DNA of 64,000 nucleotides. Origin: SPCO01 sp964579825 (GTDB taxonomy: Bacteria > Chloroflexota > Limnocylindria > Limnocylindrales > CSP1-4). Position numbers and translations under genes: made by a program. This document shows positions 9,122 through 17,327 of this stretch, in pieces (the first letter of the stretch is position 1; each line of letters begins with the position of its first letter). Where the stretch lies: the NCBI GenBank assembly GCA_964579825.1, contig CAZOHT010000001.1, positions 1 through 64,000 of the forward strand, written 5' to 3'. The notes under the pieces are model-generated. The model was not told where the DNA came from, searched no databases, and saw only the letters and a program-made list of their open reading frames with translations.

Positions 9122-9535
9122 ATGGAACAGCCACTGAACCTGGTCCTCTTCTCCGGAACGGACGACAAGCTGCAGGCCGCCGCGGTCCTGACCGCCGGCG
9201 CCGCCGCCCTCGGGAAGCCCGTCCACATCTTCCTGCAGTACTGGGCGCTGGACTCGTTCCGATCCGACCGGATCGCGCTGGACCACGGCCTGGCGCCGGA
9301 AGCCGGAGCTGCCGGACGGGCCGCCGTGGACGACCTCGCCGGCGCCGGGCAGGCGAGCTGGGCGGACACGCTCCGCCAGGCCAAGGACCTCGGCGACGTG
9401 GATATCCAGGCGTGCTCGCTGTCCATGGACCTGCTCAAGCTCGAGCCGTCCGATCTCGATCCGCTCGTCGACGGCGTCGAGGGCGTCACCGCCTTCTACC
9501 TCAACGCCGACGAGGGTCGGATCGTCTTCATCTAG
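9122..9535 (+). CDS. DsrE-family sulfur-transfer protein
   Basis: A 137-residue DsrE/DsrF/TusD-like protein. It starts NLVLFSGTDDKLQAAAVLTAGAAALGKPVHIF, the beta-alpha-beta opening of this fold, and keeps one cysteine (C98, in DIQACSLSMDLL) at the position that carries the persulfide in TusD/DsrE proteins. These proteins pass sulfane sulfur between TusA-like carriers and enzymes in the cytoplasm. Start ATG 9122 is preceded by GAGGTG. It lies between the regulator and tusA, all on one strand with gaps of 4-33 bp. Confidence 0.85.
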   Translation: MEQPLNLVLFSGTDDKLQAAAVLTAGAAALGKPVHIFLQYWALDSFRSDRIALDHGLAPEAGAAGRAAVDDLAGAGQASWADTLRQAKDLGDVDIQACSLSMDLLKLEPSDLDPLVDGVEGVTAFYLNADEGRIVFI

Positions 9536-9567
9536 CCAACGAACCAGCCAAGGAAGGAGCCATCGTC

Positions 9568-9804
9568 ATGCCGGTCATCGAGATCAGCCAGTCCATCGAT
9601 GCGCGCGGGCTGTCGTGCCCGATGCCGATCGTCAAGACCGCCCAGGCCGTCAAGGCCATCCCGTCGGGTGGCGCCATCGAGCTCCTCGCGACCGACGCCG
9701 GGTCCATCAAGGACGTGGCGGCCTGGTGTCGCGCGACGGGCAACGAGCTCGTCGAGCAGTCATCGGATGGCGCGGTCTACCGCTTCGTCATCCGTCGGAA
9801 GTGA
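9568..9804 (+). CDS. TusA-family sulfur carrier (first copy)
   Basis: A 78-residue TusA/SirA-like protein. The signature ARGLSCPMPIVKT places the sulfur-accepting cysteine at residue 17 in the CPxP motif. A second cysteine (C54, in AAWCRATGN) is not a general family feature. TusA proteins carry persulfide sulfur to or from DsrE-type partners and rhodaneses. Start ATG 9568 is preceded by AAGGAG. Seven bases separate it from the next dsrE2 gene, so co-translation is likely. Confidence 0.9.
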   Translation: MPVIEISQSIDARGLSCPMPIVKTAQAVKAIPSGGAIELLATDAGSIKDVAAWCRATGNELVEQSSDGAVYRFVIRRK

Positions 9805-9811
9805 GGACACG

Positions 9812-10411
9812 ATGACCACCGAGACACGCACCACGTTCGACCCGCTGGCCGAGGCGATCGCCGCCGCGGACGGCTGGCCGGAGGCGACCGAGGGGACCCT
9901 CCCTGAGCCCGCCGAGGTCGTCGACGGCGAGGTGAAGCCCAAGGACTTCCTGATCATCGCCTACAGCGGTGAGCTCGAGAAGGTCTGGGCCACGATGATC
10001 CTCGCCTCCACCAGCGCCGCGATGGGCGTCAGGACTCGCGTCTTCGTGACGTTCTGGGGCCTGCAGGTCTTCGTCAAGGACTCGAAGCGCATCACCGGCG
10101 AGAACGCGATGCAGAAGATGATGTCCGGGATGCAGCGCCCCGGCATCAGCCATCGCAAGCTCTCGAAGATGAACTTCTTCGGGATGGGCCCGTGGATGAT
10201 GCGGCGCCTGGCCAAGCAGTACGGCGTGGCCAGCCCGAAGGAACTCCTCGAGGCCGCCCAGGCGCTCGGCGTCGAGTTCATCCCGTGCCAGATGACCATG
10301 GACATGTTCGGGTTGAAGCCCGAGGACATGATCGAGGGCATGGGCGAGCCCGCCGGCGCCGCCACGGTCATCGGCCTCCTGACCGGCGACTCCACCCCCC
10401 TGTTCATCTAG
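9812..10411 (+). CDS. DsrE2-type (DsrE/DsrF/DrsH-like) sulfur-transfer protein
   Basis: A 199-residue protein of the larger DsrE2 class. The core from DFLIIAYSGELEKVWATMILASTSAAMG to FVTFWGLQVFVK (about residues 45-90) and the MNFFGMGPWMMRRLAK segment are characteristic. The conserved cysteine is C159 in EFIPCQMTMDMFGL. The first ~44 residues form an acidic, non-conserved extension. DsrE2 proteins are often membrane-associated and exchange sulfur with TusA in sulfur-oxidising organisms. It sits between two tusA genes here, which supports a sulfur relay with TusA partners. Confidence 0.85.
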   Translation: MTTETRTTFDPLAEAIAAADGWPEATEGTLPEPAEVVDGEVKPKDFLIIAYSGELEKVWATMILASTSAAMGVRTRVFVTFWGLQVFVKDSKRITGENAMQKMMSGMQRPGISHRKLSKMNFFGMGPWMMRRLAKQYGVASPKELLEAAQALGVEFIPCQMTMDMFGLKPEDMIEGMGEPAGAATVIGLLTGDSTPLFI

Positions 10412-10418
10412 GAAGAGC

Positions 10419-10673
10419 GTGACCGAAATGACCGATACCGCCGTCACCATCACCCGCACCGTCGACGCCCGCGGCAGCTTCTGCCCGGGGCCGCTGATGG
10501 AACTCATCCGCTCGATCCGTGAGAGCCAGGTCGGCGACGTGATCGCCGTGTACTCCTCGGACAAGGGCTCCAAGACGGACATCCCGAAGTGGGTCGAGAA
10601 GGCCGGTCATCGACTGGTCGCCCTCGAAGCCCGCGACGGCTACGACGAGATCGTCGTCGAGAAGCTTCGGTAG
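10419..10673 (+). CDS. TusA-family sulfur carrier (second copy)
   Basis: An 84-residue TusA-like protein with RGSFCPGPLMELI; the carrier cysteine is C22 if the GTG at 10419 is used. The GTG is 5 bases after AGGA, whereas the alternative ATG at 10428 is 14 bases away, so GTG is preferred. The CPGP motif with a following MELI differs from the CPMP of the first TusA, so the two carriers probably have different partners. It ends 7 bp before the flavoprotein gene. Confidence 0.88.
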   Translation: MTEMTDTAVTITRTVDARGSFCPGPLMELIRSIRESQVGDVIAVYSSDKGSKTDIPKWVEKAGHRLVALEARDGYDEIVVEKLR

Positions 10674-10680
10674 GGCCGTC

Positions 10681-11838
10681 ATGCAGCGCATCCTCATCCT
10701 GGGTGGCGGTGTCGGGGGAACCCTCACCGCCAACCTCCTGGTCAAGAAGCTTCGAGCCCGGATCGACCGCGGCGAGGTCGAGGTCGTCGTCGTCGATGCG
10801 ACCGGCCAGCACGTCTATCAGCCGGGCTTCATGTACATCGCGATGGGCGGTGAGCGGGCGTCGAACCTCGCCCGCCCGGAGCGAAGCCTGCTCGACAAGC
10901 GCGTGACCCTGGTGATCGGCGAAGTGGCGAGCGTGGACGAAGTCGAGGCGAAGGTCGTCCTGACCGATGGACGAGAACTCGAGTACGCCCATCTCGTCCT
11001 GGCGACCGGCTCGCGCATCGTGCCGGAGGCCATCGAGCACTTCGACACCGAAGCCCAGCACTTCTACACCGCCGAGGCGGCCGCCAAGCTGCGCGCCGCA
11101 CTCGACGCGTTCACCGGCGGACGGATCGTCATCGGCATCGCCGGGATGCCGTACAAGTGTCCGCCGGCGCCACTGGAGGTCGCGTTCCTCATCGAGGCGG
11201 AACTCCGCGAGCGACACCTGCGTGGGGTGACCGAGCTGCACTTCTGCTCGCCCATCGGGCGCGCGTTCACCATCGAGAGCGTGTCCGAGATGGCCACGCC
11301 CATCCTCGAGACCAAGGGCATCGAGCTCCACACGTTCTTCAACGTCGAGGCGATCGACCCCGAGCGCAAGGTCGTCCAGAGCCTCGAGGGCGAGGAACTG
11401 CCCTACGACCTGCTCATCCTCGTCCCGCCGCACAAGGGCCAGCAGTTCCTCATGGACTCCGGCCTGGCGCCCGCGCCCGGCGGCTGGCTGCCGACCGATC
11501 GCCACACGCTCCTCGTCGGCGACCGGGCGAACGTGTACGCCCTGGGCGATGCGACGGACCTGCCGCTGTCGAAGGCGGGCTCCACGGCCCACTTCGAGGC
11601 GCCCGTCGTCGCGGAGCGCGTCATCGCCGCCATCGAGGGCCGGACCCCGTCCGGCAAGCACGCCGACTACGAAGGCAAGGTCATGTGCTTCTTCGAGATC
11701 GGCGACGGGAAGGGCACGCTCCTCCAGTTCGACTACGAGCACCCGCCCCGCCCGCCGAAGCCGAACCAGCTCTGGCACCTGGGCAAGATCGTCTTCAACA
11801 AGACCTACTGGCACACGGTCCCCAAGGGCCGCGTCTGA
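10681..11838 (+). CDS. Sulfide:quinone-oxidoreductase-like FAD flavoprotein
   Basis: A 385-residue two-dinucleotide-binding-domain flavoprotein. It opens with ILILGGGVGGTLTANLL, has VLATGSRIVPEAI, and a second FAD segment NVYALGDATDLPLSKAGSTAHFEA. Cysteines C160 (PYKCPPAPLEV) and C336 (VMCFFEIG) sit where sulfide:quinone oxidoreductases carry their catalytic cysteine pair; C189 is a third. SQR oxidises sulfide to a persulfide or polysulfide and reduces quinone. With two TusA and two DsrE proteins just upstream, this enzyme would supply or draw from that sulfur pool. The C-terminal hydrophobic YWHTVPKG end may give peripheral membrane contact. Confidence 0.85.
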   Translation: MQRILILGGGVGGTLTANLLVKKLRARIDRGEVEVVVVDATGQHVYQPGFMYIAMGGERASNLARPERSLLDKRVTLVIGEVASVDEVEAKVVLTDGRELEYAHLVLATGSRIVPEAIEHFDTEAQHFYTAEAAAKLRAALDAFTGGRIVIGIAGMPYKCPPAPLEVAFLIEAELRERHLRGVTELHFCSPIGRAFTIESVSEMATPILETKGIELHTFFNVEAIDPERKVVQSLEGEELPYDLLILVPPHKGQQFLMDSGLAPAPGGWLPTDRHTLLVGDRANVYALGDATDLPLSKAGSTAHFEAPVVAERVIAAIEGRTPSGKHADYEGKVMCFFEIGDGKGTLLQFDYEHPPRPPKPNQLWHLGKIVFNKTYWHTVPKGRV

Positions 11839-11864
11839 CGCGGCGCCGATCCTTCCCGGCGCCA

Positions 11865-11902
11865 GAGCGGCGCGGTCCCACACCGGCGGGGCCGCGCCGC
11901 TC
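11865..11902. terminator. Strong GC-rich hairpin, likely bidirectional terminator
   Basis: GAGCGGCGCGG at 11865-11875 pairs perfectly with CCGCGCCGCTC at 11892-11902. Pairing continues inward by four more pairs (one G-U) to leave an 8-base loop. It lies between the 3' ends of the convergent SQR-like gene and the CoA-transferase gene. There is no T-run on either side, so it may act with Rho or as an RNA-stabilising end in this GC-rich genome. Confidence 0.6.
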
Positions 11903-11986
11903 ACTCGTGCCGAGCCGGTCGCATCCCTCGTGCCACGCCGCGGCCTGGGTTCGTGACGGTCCGGGTGCCGCGGCCTGGGTCCGGGG

Positions 11987-13276
11987 TCAGAGCTCGTGCG
12001 TGGCGCGTGCCTCGCGCCCGAGCTGATCGCGGAAGTCCGGATGGGCGATCTCGATCAGCGCACGCGCGCGTTCCGGCACGCTCCGTCCGAACAGCTCCGC
12101 GATGCCCCACTCGGTGACCACGGTCCGGACGTGCGCGCGGGTCGTGACGACGCCGGCGCCCGGAGCGAGCGTGACTGCGATCCGTGACCGCGTCCCGCCG
12201 GCGGCGGTGGACGGGAGGGCGATGATCGCGCGCCCGGCTTCGGCCAGGGCGGCGCCGCGGATGAAGTCCATCTGGCCACCGACGCCGCTGTACATGCGGT
12301 GGCCGATCGAATCGGCCACGACCTGGCCGGTCAGGTCCACCTCGATGGCCGAGTTGATGGCCATCATCCGGCTGAACGAGCGGATGACGTGCGTGTCGTT
12401 GGTGAAGTCGACCGAGCGCATCTCGACCATCGGGTTGTCGTGGACGAAGTCGTACAGGCGCTTCGTGCCCATCATGAAGGCCGTCACGATCTTGCCGCGG
12501 TTGCGCTCCTTGCGCGCCCCGGTCACGACCCCGGACTCGACGAGGTCGACGATGGCGTCGGTGAACATCTCGGTGTGGATGCCCAGGTCGCGCTTGCCGC
12601 CGAGGGCGAGGGCGACCGCCGACGGGATCGCCCCGATCCCGAGCTGGAGGGTCGCGCCATCGGGGATGAGCTCGGCGACATGCTCGCCGATGCGCCGCTC
12701 CACGTCCCCGATCGTCCCGATCCGATGCTCGTACGGCGGCACGTCCACCTCGACCGCGAGGTCGATGTCGTCCACGTGGATGAAGCTCTCGCCGAGGGTC
12801 CGCGGCATGGACCGGTTGAGCTGGACGATGACCGTCTTCGCGGCCCGGATGGCGGCATGCATCGCCTCCACGGACGTGCCCAGCGAACAGAAGCCGTGGC
12901 TGTCGGGCGGGGTCGCGTTGACGAAGACCGCGTCGAGGGGGAGCGCCCCCGAGTCGAACAGTCGCGGGACGTCGGACAGGAAGATCGGGACGTAATCGGC
13001 GCGACCGGCATTGATGGCGGCGCGGGCGTTCGGGCCGATGAACAGGGCACGATGGCGGAAGTGCGGGGCCATCTCGGGTGCCAGGTGCGGGCCGGGACCC
13101 TCGCAGTGCAGGTGGACGACGCCGACGTCGCGGAGGTCCGGCGCGCGCGCGACGAGCGCGTCCAGCAGGACCGAGGGGGTCGCTGCCGCGCAGTGCAGGT
13201 AGACCTGGTCGCCCGACCGGATGCCGGCGACGGCCTCCGCGGCTTCGACGATTCGCACGTTCGCAGTCTGCACCAT
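11987..13276 (-). CDS. Acetyl-CoA hydrolase/4-hydroxybutyrate CoA-transferase family protein
   Basis: A 429-residue CoA-transferase of the acetyl-CoA hydrolase/transferase family. The catalytic glutamate is in LGIHTEMFTDAIVDL (E236), preceded by LQLGIGAIPSAVA. The C-terminal domain has GGQMDFIRGAALAEAGRAIIALPSTA, which binds CoA. The enzyme moves CoA between acetyl-CoA and a carboxylate such as 4-hydroxybutyrate, butyrate or propionate. Start ATG 13276 has GAGGG upstream; the longer frame upstream is not conserved. It may feed acetate overflow from PFOR-derived acetyl-CoA, but no neighbouring gene fixes the substrate. Confidence 0.88.
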   Translation of the reverse strand: MVQTANVRIVEAAEAVAGIRSGDQVYLHCAAATPSVLLDALVARAPDLRDVGVVHLHCEGPGPHLAPEMAPHFRHRALFIGPNARAAINAGRADYVPIFLSDVPRLFDSGALPLDAVFVNATPPDSHGFCSLGTSVEAMHAAIRAAKTVIVQLNRSMPRTLGESFIHVDDIDLAVEVDVPPYEHRIGTIGDVERRIGEHVAELIPDGATLQLGIGAIPSAVALALGGKRDLGIHTEMFTDAIVDLVESGVVTGARKERNRGKIVTAFMMGTKRLYDFVHDNPMVEMRSVDFTNDTHVIRSFSRMMAINSAIEVDLTGQVVADSIGHRMYSGVGGQMDFIRGAALAEAGRAIIALPSTAAGGTRSRIAVTLAPGAGVVTTRAHVRTVVTEWGIAELFGRSVPERARALIEIAHPDFRDQLGREARATHEL

Positions 13277-13441
13277 GGCGGGCCCTCGGGATGTGAGCCA
13301 TTCGGCCCTCGATTTCGGGCCCGTCGCCACTCCCGACCCGAGGAGCGCCCGGCCAGCCTGTAGAGGTGACCCGGAGGAGCACGCCTGTCCCGGTGCCCGC
13401 CGAGTCGGGCTCCCGTGGCGACGCGGATGGAGGTGGATGTG

Positions 13442-13864
13442 ATGATGGTCACGCACACGACCGGTCCCACCGTCGAGAGCGTCATGACGGTCTCGCCGGT
13501 CGTCATCTCGGAGGACGAAGCCATCGCCGGCGTCGCGGAGCTCCTGGCCGGCTACGAGATCAGCGGCCTGCCCGTGGTGGATGCCGCCGACCGGCTGGTG
13601 GGTGTCATCAGCCAGACCGACCTGATCCGTCTCCAGGCCGCGGCCATCCCGTGGCACGGCTGGCACGGGCTGATCGTCCGCGACCTGATGACCAGCCCCG
13701 CCCAGACGATCGACGGCCGGGCGAGCCTCGACGAGGCCGCCCGCCTGATGACGGGGTCGGGTATCCATCGCCTGGTCGTGGTCGATGACGACCTGGCGCC
13801 CATCGGGGTCATCTCGGAGAGCGACCTCGTCCGCGAGATCGCCGAGGCATGTGACGACTGCTGA
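13442..13864 (+). CDS. Two-CBS-domain protein (first of a pair)
   Basis: A 140-residue protein composed of two CBS domains (about residues 12-60 and 80-135), with the repeated pattern VGVISQTDLIRL and IGVISESDLVREI. CBS pairs bind adenine nucleotides and usually regulate other proteins. Several start codons cluster here; ATG 13442 is chosen because GGAGGT ends seven bases upstream. A GTG-started second CBS gene begins inside its 3' end, so the two are translationally coupled and probably form a heteromer. Confidence 0.85.
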   Translation: MMVTHTTGPTVESVMTVSPVVISEDEAIAGVAELLAGYEISGLPVVDAADRLVGVISQTDLIRLQAAAIPWHGWHGLIVRDLMTSPAQTIDGRASLDEAARLMTGSGIHRLVVVDDDLAPIGVISESDLVREIAEACDDC

Positions 13865-14273
13865 GGGACCCGCGACGGTCGGCGAGCTGATGTCGCCCGA
13901 TCCGATCGTCGTGTGGCCCGACACCTCCGTTGCCGAGATCGCCGAGGTCCTCGATCGGGCGGGGATCAGCGGCGTGCCGGTCGTGGACTGGAGCGGCTTC
14001 CTGGTGGGCCTCGTGAGTCAGTCCGATCTCCTGCGCGTCCGCGCCACGGAGGAGCTCTGGGCGGACTGGTCCCGGCTCAGCGCCCGCCACATCATGAGTC
14101 GGCCCGTCCTGACCGTGACCACGGATATCACGGTCCATGAGGCGGCCCGGCGGATGGAGGCGCAGCACGTCCACCGTCTGGTGGTCGTCGCGGACGACGG
14201 AGAGACGCCGGTCGGCGTGCTGTCGGCGACGGACCTCGTGCATGCGATGGCCGGGCCTGCCGCGAACGACTGA
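13851..14273 (+). CDS. Two-CBS-domain protein (second of a pair)
   Basis: A 140-residue two-CBS protein, with VGLVSQSDLLRVR closing the first domain and VGVLSATDLVHAM the second. It starts at GTG 13851, 14 bases inside the preceding CBS gene; ATG 13890 is a later alternative at the start of the conserved domain. Sequence similarity and tandem order indicate duplication of the upstream gene. Ligand and target are unknown. Confidence 0.82.
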   Translation: MTTAEGPATVGELMSPDPIVVWPDTSVAEIAEVLDRAGISGVPVVDWSGFLVGLVSQSDLLRVRATEELWADWSRLSARHIMSRPVLTVTTDITVHEAARRMEAQHVHRLVVVADDGETPVGVLSATDLVHAMAGPAAND

Positions 14274-14336
14274 GCGATCCGGAGCGCGACGACCGCGACC
14301 GCCGTCGCGCGACCGCGACCGCCTCGGTGGCGAGGG

Positions 14337-14891
14337 TCAGCCAGGGGGCGCGGCCCGCAGGTCGATGGTGACGTCCTCGGTGCCCGAGCCGGAGTCACGG
14401 GTATGCGCCGGCCAGCCCAGTCCGGCCAGGAGCCGGTGGATGGGACCGTTGCCGATGTACGACGTGGCCGTCAGTGTCGTGAAGCCCTCCGCGCGGGCCC
14501 AGCGCACACCGGCCTCCATCAAGCGCCGACCGATCCCCTGGTGCTGCACGGCATCCGCGACGGCGATCGCGACCTCCGCGACGTTGCCGCCGGCGGGCTC
14601 CAGGCAGAGGTGGCCGACGATCGGCTCGTCGCCGGGCTCGCGACCATGGGCGACCGCCACGAATCCTTCGCGGTGGTCGTGGTCAGGCGTGCAGAACGAC
14701 ACGGACTGCTGATGGCTCAGCACGGCGCCCGAGGCGAAGAAGCGCGTCCGGCGACTCTCGTCGGACAGCCCGGCATAGAACCGCTCGAGCTCAGGGATGT
14801 CGGAGCGGCGGATCCGGCGGATGCTGACGCCCCCCGACGACCGTGGGGCGGTGCGGTGGGTGATCGGTCGAGTGCGGGTCATGGCGTCCAT
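14337..14891 (-). CDS. GNAT-family N-acetyltransferase
   Basis: A GNAT-fold protein of about 184 residues. VSIRRIRRSDIPELERFYAGLSDESRRTRFF is the N-terminal strand-helix, and VADAVQHQGIGRRLMEAGVRWARAEGF holds the acetyl-CoA pyrophosphate loop QGIGRRLM. The first ~25 residues are not conserved. Three ATGs and an upstream one are in frame; 14891 is chosen because a TATGGT box ends seven bases before it, as at other probable leaderless starts in this window. Substrate unknown. Confidence 0.75.
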   Translation of the reverse strand: MDAMTRTRPITHRTAPRSSGGVSIRRIRRSDIPELERFYAGLSDESRRTRFFASGAVLSHQQSVSFCTPDHDHREGFVAVAHGREPGDEPIVGHLCLEPAGGNVAEVAIAVADAVQHQGIGRRLMEAGVRWARAEGFTTLTATSYIGNGPIHRLLAGLGWPAHTRDSGSGTEDVTIDLRAAPPG

Positions 14892-15086
14892 CACCTGGAC
14901 CATAGTCGTCGCGATGCGTGGTCCCACAGGGTCGGTCGGCCCCTGTGGCAGGGTCATCGGACCCGGATCGTTGCGGGACGCAGGCGCGTCAGCCCGGCCA
15001 GGCTGGCCGCACCGCCGGCGCCACGGCCGGAGTGTCGGCGCCCGCGGCGTGTGGGCCGCGAGCGCCGGGTGCAGCCTGTGTGGTCG

Positions 15087-15488
15087 CTATCGCGCGACGA
15101 CGACCGTGGCGGTCGCGTGCGTCGCGACGTGCTCGGAGACGCTGCCCTGGAGCATGCGGTCGACCGAGCCGAGGTCGCGGGTCCCGACCACGACCGTGTC
15201 GTAGCCGCCCTTCTCGGCCATCCGCTCGATCATCAGCGCCGGATCGCCCATCGGCTCGAGCAACTCGGCTTCGAGCCCTTCAGCCCGGAGCAGCTCGCGC
15301 GCTTCGACGAGCTCGGCGGCGTGGACCCGGCCGTCGTCCCACGGATCGACCGGCGACCGGCCCGGGTGGCGCGGCACGACGCTGACGACGCCGATCGGGG
15401 CGTTGAAGGCCTTGCTCAGGGTCGCGGCCGTCTGCAAGGCCCGCTTCGACGGGTCGGTCCCGTCGTAGGCCACGAGGATCTTGTCCAT
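15087..15488 (-). CDS. Universal stress protein (UspA family)
   Basis: A 133-residue single-domain Usp. It begins KILVAYDGTDPSKRALQTA, the nucleotide-binding P-loop-like opening, and ends with VVVGTRDLGSVDRMLQGSVSEHVATHATATVVVAR. That is close to the ATP-binding motif, though an aspartate replaces the second glycine. ATG 15488 has AAAGGAG upstream. It lies alone between the AcnX genes and the GNAT gene on the same strand. Confidence 0.9.
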   Translation of the reverse strand: MDKILVAYDGTDPSKRALQTAATLSKAFNAPIGVVSVVPRHPGRSPVDPWDDGRVHAAELVEARELLRAEGLEAELLEPMGDPALMIERMAEKGGYDTVVVGTRDLGSVDRMLQGSVSEHVATHATATVVVAR

Positions 15489-15626
15489 CTCGGACTCCTT
15501 TCGCGAGGAGTCGACGTCGGACCCCGACTCCTACCCAAGCGTGGACGCCCGGGGGGCCTCGGACTACGGCCATCTGTCACGAATCGCGCCGCCACATGGC
15601 GACCTGCGGGGTGACCGCGGCCGACG

Positions 15627-16043
15627 TCAGAGGCCGTCGATGGACCCGTCCGGCTCGACGGACAGAGACGAACGCGCGGCCGCCGCACGGTAGGTCGCGG
15701 CGTCGAGCGACAGGACCGGGCAATGCACGTCGTACAGCTCGCGCGCCACCACCGCACCGACGACGAGGATCTCGTCCGGCTCACCCAGCAGGATGGCCAA
15801 CGGCCCGAGCCCGACGCGCAGGAGCTCGGCCAGGATGGAGCTCGACGAGCTGGAGCCTCGGACCGCCGGCATCGCCAGGATGTGGCCGGCGACGGATCGG
15901 CCATGGTCCGGATGACGCGCCTCGATGATCCGTCCGGTGGCTGGATCGACCCCGCCCCAGAAGCTAAGCGGCTCGGCCAGCGCGAGGACCGGGCCCTCCG
16001 CCCGACCGGGGACCAGCACCATCCCCTGCAGCGGCGCCGTCAC
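15627..16043 (-). CDS. Aconitase X, small (swivel, DUF126) subunit
   Basis: A 138-residue swivel-domain subunit of aconitase X. GMVLVPGRAEGPVLALAEPLSFWGGVDP is the family N-terminus and VRGSSSSSSILAELLR is the conserved serine loop. The GTG start at 16043 overlaps the stop of the large-subunit gene as GTGA and gives the usual seven or so residues before the conserved VLVPG; a start at ATG 16022 would cut into it. Known bacterial AcnX enzymes dehydrate cis-3-hydroxy-L-proline and archaeal ones act on mevalonate 5-phosphate. It forms a complex with the neighbouring large subunit. Confidence 0.85.
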   Translation of the reverse strand: MTAPLQGMVLVPGRAEGPVLALAEPLSFWGGVDPATGRIIEARHPDHGRSVAGHILAMPAVRGSSSSSSILAELLRVGLGPLAILLGEPDEILVVGAVVARELYDVHCPVLSLDAATYRAAAARSSLSVEPDGSIDGL

Positions 16044-17308
16044 GTACGACTCCGCACGACCCGCCCGGCCTTGGCCGACAGGACACAGTCCCGCAGCGAC
16101 CCGTAGACGACCCGGGCGCCCAGGTTGGCCGGCGCGTAGTAGGCCCACTTGGCCGAGTTCGTCATCGTGGTCCCGGCCGGGTCCCGCATGATCGTGGGGA
16201 AGAGGTAGGTGCAGGTGTCGGTGACGATGACCACGCCGGCGGCCGCCAGGTCCTCCAGCCAGCCGCGCTCGGTGATCTCGGCCAGGACGCCACGCGACGT
16301 GTTCACCGTCAGTTCCACCCGCAGCGGGTCGGCCGTCTCGGCCAGGAACGATCGGAGTCGACCGAATTCGGCGACGGAGAAGTGCGGCGTCCCGACGGCG
16401 ACCGCGTCGATCGGACCGTCCGGGACGGTCGCCAGGCTCGCGAGCGTCGCCTGGAGCGCCGCCAGGTCCACGCGGACCCGATCGGCCGCACGACCCGCGC
16501 CGACGGCCGCCTCGAGCGTGGGTGCCTCGGGGGTCAACCCGACCGCGTGGAACATCGCGACCGAGCCCGACGACGCGGCGCCGGCGCCCAGCGCCTTGAG
16601 CGCATCCTCGGTCGTGTCCGACGGCAGCCCGACGATCGCCGGGACACGGCCCGCCGCAAGCCGGCCGACGGCGACGCCGAGCGCCCCGGCCCCCGACTCC
16701 TCCGCCAGCCACGCCGACGTGTCCGGTTCCAGCTCGACGACCAGTCGGGCGAGCCGGGCCTCGGGACGGTGCAGCCCGGCATCCGGGACCCAACCCGCGA
16801 CCGCCGCGGCGGCGTCGGAGAAGTCCCCGTATCGTGCCGTGCGGGCCCCGAGGACGGAGTTGACGAAGACGATCGCGTTCGACTCGGCCCAGGCGACATC
16901 CTCGCCCAGGCCGGGCCGGTCGGCGGCCTGGTAGGGCGCACAGGTCAGCGTGGGCTGGCAACCCAGCGCCAGGTAGCCGTCAACGAGGCGACGACCGGTC
17001 GAGGCCTCGGCCGCCGTCCCGTGGAAGAGCCACGGGTGCACGAGGTCGAGCGCCGCGACATTCAGGGTGGTCGGCACGGCGACCCGGGCATCGACGGACG
17101 TCAGCCACTCGACGAAGTCCTGACAGGCCTGCCCGTGGTAGAGGACGCTGTCGATGTGGGCGCGGCTGACGGGGATCAGGCGTTCCGCACCGGAGGCGCT
17201 CGCCAGGGCGAGGATGATTCGCATCGCCCGCGCGACGCCTTCGCCCCGGCCCCCGGCCGCCGCATCCGCCTGGGCGTCGGTCAACCGGAGCGCGGCGGGT
17301 TCGGTCAC
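16040..17308 (-). CDS. Aconitase X, large (catalytic, DUF521) subunit
   Basis: A 422-residue protein matching the AcnX catalytic domain. Recognisable parts are RLIPVSRAHIDSVLYHGQACQDFVEWL, LGCQPTLTCAPYQ, ESNAIVFVNSVLGARTARYGDF and VIVTDTCTYLFPTIM. Its cysteines (CAPYQ, TDTCTY and a late one near SLRDC) are candidates for the metal or Fe-S ligands. Start: GTG 17308, directly before the conserved ALRLTDAQADAAAG. In bacteria AcnX is usually a cis-3-hydroxy-L-proline dehydratase; no proline-catabolism neighbour confirms this here, so the substrate is open. Translationally coupled to the small subunit. Confidence 0.85.
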   Translation of the reverse strand: MTEPAALRLTDAQADAAAGGRGEGVARAMRIILALASASGAERLIPVSRAHIDSVLYHGQACQDFVEWLTSVDARVAVPTTLNVAALDLVHPWLFHGTAAEASTGRRLVDGYLALGCQPTLTCAPYQAADRPGLGEDVAWAESNAIVFVNSVLGARTARYGDFSDAAAAVAGWVPDAGLHRPEARLARLVVELEPDTSAWLAEESGAGALGVAVGRLAAGRVPAIVGLPSDTTEDALKALGAGAASSGSVAMFHAVGLTPEAPTLEAAVGAGRAADRVRVDLAALQATLASLATVPDGPIDAVAVGTPHFSVAEFGRLRSFLAETADPLRVELTVNTSRGVLAEITERGWLEDLAAAGVVIVTDTCTYLFPTIMRDPAGTTMTNSAKWAYYAPANLGARVVYGSLRDCVLSAKAGRVVRSRT

Positions 17309-17327
17309 ACCGCCGAGGATACCGGGG

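Noticed and set aside
8752..11838. Arsenic-resistance operon behind the ArsR regulator
   Set aside because: No arsenate reductase, arsenite permease or methyltransferase follows; the genes are sulfur-transfer proteins.
15627..16961. 444-residue minus-strand frame containing the AcnX small subunit
   Set aside because: Only the last 138 residues match a protein family; the upstream part runs antiparallel in another frame to the AcnX large-subunit gene. The GTG at 16043 is the real start.
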